Assembly: GCA_019057975.1 (NCBI GenBank)
Contig: JAHLWJ010000315.1
Span: 1 to 5,523, forward strand
DNA: 5,523 bases
Source: Promethearchaeota archaeon
Lineage (GTDB): Archaea; Asgardarchaeota; Lokiarchaeia; Sigynarchaeales; SOKP01
Direction of reading: 5' to 3'
In this document: piece by piece, positions 1-4,195 of the stretch
Layout of the letters: each line of letters begins with the position of its first letter
How positions within the stretch are numbered: the first letter of the stretch is position 1
Program-made: the position numbers and the translations under genes
The notes under the pieces: generated by a model
Told to the model about the DNA's origin: nothing
Seen by the model: only the letters and a program-made list of their open reading frames with translations
Database searches by the model: none

Positions 1-1
1 A

Positions 2-85
2 GTGAAGAAAGAGAGCCCATATATACTCAATCAAAAGACAGGGCTCGGAATTAAGCTATGTAAGAAAATAATTAAAACAGAATAA
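2..85 (+). CDS. C-terminal tail of an upstream frame (partial); possible GHKL/histidine-kinase G2-box remnant
   Basis: A frame is open from the window edge to a TAA at 83-85 and encodes about 27 residues. They include TGLGIKLCKKII followed by KTE and the stop. The TGLG-x-x-L-x-K-K-I-I pattern resembles the G2 box and following helix of GHKL ATPase domains of sensor histidine kinases (typically G-T-G-L-G-L-x-x-x-K-K-I). In intact kinases roughly 20-40 more residues follow, so this would be a C-terminally shortened domain. The frame stops 7 bases before the ATG of the next gene, so the two could be co-transcribed. The alternative frame (stop at 52-54) gives a short peptide with no recognisable motif. 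Only the tail is visible, so the assignment is weak. Confidence 0.33.
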   Translation: MKKESPYILNQKTGLGIKLCKKIIKTE

Positions 86-92
86 AATATAC

Positions 93-365
93 ATGAATTC
101 AAAAACAGAAAAGAATAATCAGGTTAAGATAACAAAATCTGGACCTATTGAAAGTGCTTCTGATAGGTCTGAATCCGTTAATCAGAAGTCACCTAGTTCA
201 GAAGTTGAGAATATTTGTGATGAGAATCTTATTACACTTCAAAAAATCCATGCAATCTTATTAAATTGCTCAAATCTCTCTAAAAAGCAGAAATTAGAGT
301 TTTGCGATAGTGAACGCTATTTTATGAAATTATATTTACAAAAATTAAAAGAAGGGGATAAATAA
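93..365 (+). CDS. Small hydrophilic hypothetical protein, 90 aa
   Basis: I do not recognise this protein. Residues 1-45 are polar and low in complexity (Ser, Lys, Asn and Glu rich) and probably disordered. Residues 46-88 form a likely amphipathic helical region containing LITLQKIHAILL and YFMKLYLQKLKEG, which could be a small helical hairpin or a partner-binding segment. There are two cysteines (residues 59 and 71) but no CxxC pair, no signal peptide and no membrane segment. The start is the first ATG in the frame. No Shine-Dalgarno precedes it, and the A/T-rich stretch just upstream gives no clearly placed TATA box. It lies 7 bases after the preceding stop and 101 bases before the next gene, which has its own promoter. 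It could be a real small gene or a chance frame in AT-rich DNA. Confidence 0.45.
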   Translation: MNSKTEKNNQVKITKSGPIESASDRSESVNQKSPSSEVENICDENLITLQKIHAILLNCSNLSKKQKLEFCDSERYFMKLYLQKLKEGDK

Positions 366-432
366 ACCTGTATAAATTTATTCATAATAATAATAATCAG
401 CAATGTTGGTACCTGTAATTTATGGATATGGA

Positions 433-440
433 TTTAAATA
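433..440 (+). promoter_or_regulatory. Archaeal TATA box upstream of the 467 gene
   Basis: TTTAAATA is a good archaeal TATA box. Its centre is about 30 bases before the ATG at 467, so with the usual TATA-to-start spacing of about 25 bases transcription would begin within a few bases of the start codon. That predicts a leaderless or very short-leader transcript, consistent with the lack of a Shine-Dalgarno there. The rest of the 366-466 gap is A/T-rich and shows no other convincing element. Confidence 0.55.
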
Positions 441-466
441 TTTTCAAATTTTAAATTATAATAATA

Positions 467-1588
467 ATGAAATGTATTATTTGTGGAAATGAAATTCCTG
501 AGAACGAAAATGAATGTCCTACTTGTATATCTTTTATAGATACTTTAAATTACTTAACTCTTAATCATTTTGATGAATTTGATCTTCCTAAACCGCTGAA
601 AATTCCGGGATTAATAACTCATATACATGAAATGCTTAAAATGAGTTATGAAGAGTTTCACACTAACTTAGATTCTTTATCTAAAAAGGGTTTTGAATTA
701 ATTAACCAAGATAAAGATAAAGAAGGCAAAAATACAGCAAAAAATTTCTTTCAATTCTTTATAGAGTTTATGACTTCGCCAGAGGCTAGAGCTACTTATG
801 GAAGAGAATCTGTAGATAATCTTGGAGTAGAAATTTTAAATAAATTTGTCGAATCTGAACTGGATATAATTGCAGAGATGAATACTCAAAAGATTAAAGA
901 AGCAAATGAACTAGCAAAACAAATTATGCATTCAAAGGCAGCAAAGCTCTTAAAAATTCAGGCAGAATACCTTAAAAAGATTGGAAAAGAAGAAATTAGT
1001 GATCAAATCCTAACAAAATCTTTAGATCTATTATTAGATGGCTTGGAATTTGAAGAATTCTTTTTATTTTTCAATCAACTCTCATTTGATATGAAAACTA
1101 AATATTTAACGAGAATTTTTCCAAAATATTTTCAGAAATTACAAGAATTAAGAAAATCAGAGGATTTTAAAAGAAATGAAAAGATATTTGAAAGTTCAAA
1201 CAGAATTTATCGGAATCAAATGCTTTATGATCAATCAAAAGAAATTACGTTATTACTTATTAAAGTGATTAAACAGGAAGCATTAAGAATTTTAGAAACT
1301 GAAGGAAATCTTTCGGGGATATCTAAGGCAACAACATTGGAAAAAAGAAAAAATATAGAGATTAAATTTAATAAAATCTATAAAAAAATTGCTGAAATTT
1401 ATATTGAACTGGATGATTTGCATTCAGCACATATTTATAATGATAAAATTGAAAAGGCCGATTATAAAACTGAGATACATAAGAAAATAGAGACACTCGA
1501 AGCTGAGAAAAGTAAAATAAGATCAGAAAAAGCTAAAGAAACCCGTGATGGAGAAGAAAAAAACTATAGAGAACTTCATCATCAATAG
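467..1588 (+). CDS. Zinc-ribbon protein with long helical (TPR-like) region, 373 aa
   Basis: The N-terminus is a compact treble-clef or zinc-ribbon knuckle with Cys3, Cys6, Cys17 and Cys20 (CxxC-x10-CPxC). The rest is almost entirely predicted alpha-helix. Two stretches look like TPR or SEL-type helical hairpins: residues about 150-200 (AKLLKIQAEYLKKIGKEE followed by a partner helix) and about 298-332 (KKIAEIYIELDDLHSAH). A charged coiled-coil tail spans about 333-365. There is no signal peptide or membrane span, so it is probably a cytosolic scaffold; its partner cannot be told. Starting with the zinc ribbon at residue 3 and a TATA box about 30 bases upstream both support the ATG at 467. The last dozen or so codons lie antisense to the minus-strand frame at 1533-1706, so the original C-terminus may have been replaced. 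The family is not recognised. Confidence 0.8.
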   Translation: MKCIICGNEIPENENECPTCISFIDTLNYLTLNHFDEFDLPKPLKIPGLITHIHEMLKMSYEEFHTNLDSLSKKGFELINQDKDKEGKNTAKNFFQFFIEFMTSPEARATYGRESVDNLGVEILNKFVESELDIIAEMNTQKIKEANELAKQIMHSKAAKLLKIQAEYLKKIGKEEISDQILTKSLDLLLDGLEFEEFFLFFNQLSFDMKTKYLTRIFPKYFQKLQELRKSEDFKRNEKIFESSNRIYRNQMLYDQSKEITLLLIKVIKQEALRILETEGNLSGISKATTLEKRKNIEIKFNKIYKKIAEIYIELDDLHSAHIYNDKIEKADYKTEIHKKIETLEAEKSKIRSEKAKETRDGEEKNYRELHHQ

Positions 1589-1706
1589 GAATAAATTCTT
1601 TTAAGTTTGAATAAAATAGGGGGATTTTAAATTCAGAAGGTGGTTCCTTTTTCTCGATTTTTATATTTAATTCTTTGAATTTTTTCTCGATTTCTTCATT
1701 ATCCAT
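1533..1706 (-). CDS. Short, probably 3'-truncated protein, 57 aa
   Basis: Reading the minus strand from the ATG at 1704-1706 gives a 57-residue frame ending with TAG at 1533-1535. It starts MDNEEIEKKFKELNIKIEKK and goes on to FKIPLFYSNLKEFIPIDDEV and LYS. That part looks like a genuine archaeal N-terminus: a charged helix, then a segment leading into a beta domain. After about residue 48 it becomes an unconvincing SFFLLHHGFL, and this stretch is antisense to the tail of the 467-1588 gene. Expression signals are good: GAGAGG lies 7 bases before the ATG and a TATA box lies further upstream. I infer a gene that lost its 3' part by recombination near 1560. The parent family is not identified. A short intact peptide is the alternative. 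Confidence 0.45.
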   Translation of the reverse strand: MDNEEIEKKFKELNIKIEKKEPPSEFKIPLFYSNLKEFIPIDDEVLYSFFLLHHGFL

Positions 1707-1713
1707 AGACAAT

Positions 1714-1719
1714 CCTCTC
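1714..1719 (-). promoter_or_regulatory. Shine-Dalgarno GAGAGG for the 1706 start
   Basis: On the minus strand GAGAGG is followed by seven bases and then the ATG at 1706. This is near-ideal spacing and one of the best ribosome binding sites in the window. It is a main reason to believe that the short frame is, or was, a translated gene. Confidence 0.5.
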
Positions 1720-1768
1720 GATAATATTGAAATCTTAATTTTGCCTTATTTCTTAATAGTCTGGTTAA

Positions 1769-1776
1769 TATTTAAA
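1769..1776 (-). promoter_or_regulatory. Archaeal TATA box on minus strand before the 1706 start
   Basis: The minus strand reads TTTAAATA, the same octamer as the TATA box of the 467 gene. A start about 25 bases downstream (near 1747) would give a leader of about 40 bases that contains the GAGAGG ribosome binding site. It lies just after the stop of the 1791-2321 gene, so the short frame would be transcribed separately from the cluster upstream of it. Confidence 0.45.
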
Positions 1777-1790
1777 TGATGCTCAAGGTT

Positions 1791-2321
1791 TTAGTCGAGT
1801 CTTACAATGTAGTGAGAATTAGCCTTCCGTATTAAGAGACCTTCTTTTAGAAATAATCGCGTTAAAATCTTCACTTCTGAAGTGGGTATATCAAAATTAT
1901 CAGCCATAAATTCAATAACATAAAACGGGAGCTCTTTATACATTTCAGCTAGTTTAATGAGCATTTTTTTAAATTTATGGATATAAATATCCTCTTCTTC
2001 TTGGCCTATTTCATCCCTAGAGCTCTTAGCTGTAGGTGCAATTGTAAAATCATTAAATGATCGAAACTCCGGAGGAGCTCCTAATTCTTTGATCGCAAGT
2101 TCATTTTGTTTTTCCTTAACATGATTTACAGCAGCCGATATTCCATTTATAATTTCACCACTGTTCAAAATATTACTTAACAAATGTATTCGACCACAGC
2201 GTGGACATTTCTTTTGTTTTTGTGTGGTTTTTGCATAGGTAAATCCATTACATTTAGTACAGGAAAATACTAAATAGGGAGTCTCATCTTTTTTCCATGC
2301 TACTTCTTCCAACTGGTTCAC
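1791..2321 (-). CDS. Archaeal zinc-ribbon plus winged-helix protein (DUF1922/DUF5817-like)
   Basis: The N-terminus holds a zinc ribbon with Cys21, Cys24, Cys39 and Cys42 (CTKC...CPRCG) in the context YLVFSCTKCNGFTYAKT, which recalls the DUF1922 and DUF5817 ribbons of other archaea. A helical linker follows (about 60-110). The C-terminal 65 residues look like a winged helix: helices at about 115-130, 132-143 and a recognition-type helix 147-160 (PTSEVKILTRLFLKEG), then a wing (LIRKANSHYIVRLD). Haloarchaeal DUF5817 proteins have, as I recall, the same ribbon-linker-wHTH order, so a DNA- or RNA-binding role is likely, but the reaction is unknown. The frame opens with GTG at 2321. A TTG at 2312 with AAGGTGA five bases upstream is an equally good or better start. 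It overlaps the preceding gene by 38 bases, indicating translational coupling. Confidence 0.78.
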   Translation of the reverse strand: MNQLEEVAWKKDETPYLVFSCTKCNGFTYAKTTQKQKKCPRCGRIHLLSNILNSGEIINGISAAVNHVKEKQNELAIKELGAPPEFRSFNDFTIAPTAKSSRDEIGQEEEDIYIHKFKKMLIKLAEMYKELPFYVIEFMADNFDIPTSEVKILTRLFLKEGLLIRKANSHYIVRLD

Positions 2322-2751
2322 CTTGAGTCTCTAATATATTTTTTATAATAAAATAAAGTTCTTCTTCATTATCCATCGTTATAGCTTGATAGTTATACTT
2401 TTTCGCATTTTCTTGAATTTTTCTTTTCAAAACTCTTTTCTCGCCCTCGATCTCTTCTTTAAAATCGATAAAATCGAATATGATAATGAGAAGAGTACAA
2501 ATTTGAGTGAACTCGTCTATCTCCGCAAGTAATTGCTCTAATGTAATGTGTTTTGGAGTATAGATTTGTATCAGAACCTTGTTGTAAATTATAATATGAA
2601 GATCAGATTCTACTATATCGAACAAAAAATTATCTTGTTGCAGCTTTTTTCTAAGGCCATATTTCATAGGTAAAAATTTACCTAATTTTATAGGATTTGA
2701 TGTGTTTACTTCATGTGCTTGTGCTGGAGCCTCTTCTATAAAAGATTGCAA
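2284..2751 (-). CDS. Small alpha/beta protein, possibly a degenerate ERCC4/REase-like domain; partner of zinc ribbon-wHTH gene
   Basis: A hydrophilic N-terminus (1-35) is followed by alternating strands and helices: LHIIIYNKVLIQIYTP (strands, 51-66), a helix (69-82), a very hydrophobic strand TLLIIIFDFIDF (86-97), a basic helix (104-118) and a final strand-helix with ITMDNEEELYFIIKNIL (124-140). The order and the closing 'MDNEEE' helix recall the second half of ERCC4/XPF-type nucleases, but the GDxnERKxxxD catalytic motif is absent. It would therefore be an inactive fold relative, and this is weak inference. A MID-like Rossmann domain is another possibility. It starts at TTG 2751 with no clear ribosome site. 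An ATG at 2667 (residue 29), preceded by CTATAAAATT about 20 bases upstream, is an alternative. It overlaps the downstream zinc-ribbon gene by 38 bases and follows the Argonaute-like frame after 16 bases. Confidence 0.65.
   Translation of the reverse strand: MQSFIEEAPAQAHEVNTSNPIKLGKFLPMKYGLRKKLQQDNFLFDIVESDLHIIIYNKVLIQIYTPKHITLEQLLAEIDEFTQICTLLIIIFDFIDFKEEIEGEKRVLKRKIQENAKKYNYQAITMDNEEELYFIIKNILETQGEPVGRSSMEKR
2318..2324 (-). promoter_or_regulatory. Shine-Dalgarno AAGGTGA favouring a TTG start at 2312
   Basis: Minus-strand AAGGTGA lies five bases before TTG at 2310-2312, inside the end of the upstream gene. It overlaps the GTG at 2319-2321 that would otherwise be taken as the start. If used, the zinc-ribbon/wHTH protein would be three residues shorter, with the ribbon cysteines unaffected. 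Confidence 0.4.
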
Positions 2752-2767
2752 TTTTGATTGATAGGGT

Positions 2768-3580
2768 TTAGTATGTATTGTTATTTTTGAGAATCAATGC
2801 ATAATCAAGAGTAATTTTAAATCGAGATACAGGATTTAAAACAATTTCATCCATAATTTTTGGTCGATCCTTAGGATCTATACGATCAAATCTTGGTTGA
2901 GGTCTTAATCTTTCAGGTGGGAAATCATAAGGTTTATTTGAAATTTCTACTTTTATAGTATTTAAATCTGGATTTAGATGGTTTCCTAATATTTGTTTGA
3001 AGCAGATTCGTTTTTTATTGTGATACTGTATTAAGTTTTCACCAGAAATTGAAATTTGGGCGCTTGTTTCTGAATTTACGCTTTTGAAAATTAATCCTGA
3101 GGAAGGCATTGAAAGTTTACAACTACTAAAAGAATTTATTTTTTCATTACAATTTTCTATTGGACAATAATCAACTAAATACTTATATTCAGATTGCTTA
3201 ATCATATTCAATAGATCATTGTTTTTTAGGGTATCAGTGTAAAATAATTTAACACGTGAGTCAATAAATAAACCAATTCTACCGTTTGTAAGTACTTTTG
3301 GAGAAAAGATAAATCCTCTTATTAATTCAATTTCCCGACTTTTATAAATATATTCTTCATATTTTAAAACCTCATAGACTCTTCTCTTAATTTTTTCAGA
3401 CACTTTCCAAGTTTGTGATGGATCATTCATAAGAAAATTAATTACAACAGAACCTAGTAGTTTTTCTATAATTTTTATCTGATCAGAATTATTGAAATTA
3501 AGCTCAATTTTTATCTGATCAGAATTATTGAAATTAAGCTCGATATTTCCCTTTATTCTCTCGAATTGTCTTGATCTCAA
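2768..3580 (-). CDS. Argonaute-like fragment: L1-PAZ-L2 region without MID/PIWI, 270 aa
   Basis: The order of features matches the N-terminal half of an Argonaute. An L1-like segment (about 55-92) contains KVSEKIKRRVYEVL and ends IELIRGF. A PAZ-like opening strand follows (GRIGLFIDSRVKLFYTDTL, 100-118), then a helix (DLLNMIK). The end of PAZ has QYH...K with IKVEI, then PYDFPPERLRPQPRF (217-231), where Argonautes have their 'lP.El' segment. An L2-like stretch (KIMDEIVLNPVSRF, 241-254) precedes the stop at residue 270. Intact long Argonautes continue with MID and the catalytic PIWI domain, and neither is visible downstream. The frame opens directly after an in-frame TAG, with TTG as the only early start, and little N domain is present. 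Residues 13-36 are a perfect 12-residue duplication. It could be a pseudogene remnant or a stand-alone accessory half (as in AfAgo-N/AfAgo), but no PIWI partner is in the window. Confidence 0.5.
   Translation of the reverse strand: MRSRQFERIKGNIELNFNNSDQIKIELNFNNSDQIKIIEKLLGSVVINFLMNDPSQTWKVSEKIKRRVYEVLKYEEYIYKSREIELIRGFIFSPKVLTNGRIGLFIDSRVKLFYTDTLKNNDLLNMIKQSEYKYLVDYCPIENCNEKINSFSSCKLSMPSSGLIFKSVNSETSAQISISGENLIQYHNKKRICFKQILGNHLNPDLNTIKVEISNKPYDFPPERLRPQPRFDRIDPKDRPKIMDEIVLNPVSRFKITLDYALILKNNNTY
3471..3542. repeat. 36-bp perfect-but-one tandem duplication
   Basis: Two head-to-tail copies of a 36-base unit (3471-3506 and 3507-3542) differ only at the last base (A versus G). In the Argonaute-like frame it encodes a doubled IELNFNNSDQIK. 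The TAA stop of the upstream gene lies inside the second copy (3534-3536). Being a multiple of three, the duplication keeps the frame open. Near-identity implies a recent event, or an assembly artefact. Confidence 0.95.
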
Positions 3581-3977
3581 GATCTAGGCGTGCTCTTTTT
3601 AAGACTTTCTCGGCATGTTCCTCAAGTTGCATCTTCATTTTAGATGAGAAAAATGTACCCCCCGGCGCTAATCTTTGTATTGCGTAATCTACAAATTTAT
3701 TATAATACTCCAAACACTCTGAACTAAAGTCTGGTAGCTCACTTATATATTTATTGAGCATCCAGTCAAATTTATGTAAAATCTGTAAAAATCTTGGATC
3801 TCCTCCTATCCCAGTAAGAACCCCCGCAGCTGCCATAGGATGCACAACATATATAGGATTGTCAGGACTAACGCGATAATCAAGTAAAGAGCGGAGTTCA
3901 TCTAAAACTTGACCCTTATAATAAAATAAATTTCCCTGAGGAACCTTTGATGGAAAATGCTCCTCTATCAAATCCAC
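3534..3977 (-). CDS. Unrecognised conserved-looking protein lacking a normal 5' end, 147 aa
   Basis: I do not recognise the family. The protein looks well conserved in style: PQGNLFYYKGQVLDELRSLL, a segment HPMAAAGVLTGIGGDPRF (46-63), an amphipathic helical part around residues 64-100, RLAPGGTFFSS (102-112) and a basic coiled helix at the C-terminus. There is no signal peptide, membrane span or zinc site. The DNA is locally much richer in G+C than the Argonaute-like frame next to it (about 48% at 3781-3840 against about 23% at 3481-3540, by hand count). The GTG at 3977 is only the first permitted start. The frame stays open to 4025 and the extra residues (LPVDPTQKI) read as natural protein, so the real 5' end is probably missing, cut where the opposing methyltransferase fragment begins. 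Its end overlaps the Argonaute-like frame by 47 bases. Confidence 0.55.
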   Translation of the reverse strand: MDLIEEHFPSKVPQGNLFYYKGQVLDELRSLLDYRVSPDNPIYVVHPMAAAGVLTGIGGDPRFLQILHKFDWMLNKYISELPDFSSECLEYYNKFVDYAIQRLAPGGTFFSSKMKMQLEEHAEKVLKRARLDLEIKTIRENKGKYRA

Positions 3978-3991
3978 AATCTTTTGGGTAG

Positions 3992-4153
3992 GATCAACTG
4001 GAAGATTTATTAATAGAAAATGGATTCATTTTGGAGGAGTTTTGTGAACCTTATCTAGATGATGAAATCTTAGAAAAGTATCTAGGGGAATATACTGACC
4101 GAATTATTCCCTATTTTTTAATTATTCGTTGCCGAAAACCAAAGAAACAATAA
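3992..4153 (+). pseudogene. C-terminal remnant of a SAM-dependent methyltransferase
   Basis: A 53-codon plus-strand frame runs from just after a TAG (3989-3991) to TAA at 4151-4153 with no usable start codon near its beginning. It contains EDLLIENGFILEEFCEPYLD, the typical 'eaGF.i.e..EP' element, and ends IIPYFLIIRCRKPKKQ, the usual last strand and basic tail of class I (type 11/25) methyltransferases. The Rossmann core with the SAM-binding glycine motif, which should precede it by about 150 residues, is absent. In its place lies the minus-strand gene 3534-3977 running the opposite way. This is therefore a gene end left by a deletion, insertion or inversion with a breakpoint near 3990. It points convergently at the membrane protein gene, 42 bases away. 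Confidence 0.6.
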
Positions 4154-4195
4154 AATTAACTTCATTAAATATGGATTGTTGCTTATAAGTTACTC

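Noticed and set aside
13..46. GAGCCC...GGGCTC inverted repeat with a 22-base loop near the left edge.
   Set aside because: Only six paired bases with a long loop, inside a plausible reading frame and without a T-run. Likely chance.
1641..1690. T-rich stretch after the 467-1588 gene, possible archaeal poly-T terminator.
   Set aside because: The T-runs are explained by lysine codons of the minus-strand frame at 1533-1706. Termination here is possible but not distinguishable.
2074..2083. Palindrome AGGAGCTCCT.
   Set aside because: A single short palindrome within the zinc ribbon-wHTH coding sequence, with no second copy nearby. Nothing supports an operator or att site.
2667..2682. Inverted repeat AGGTAAA/TTTACCT with a 2-base loop.
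   Set aside because: It lies inside a coding frame, is A/T-rich and has a loop too small for a good hairpin. No adjacent T-run or operator context was seen.
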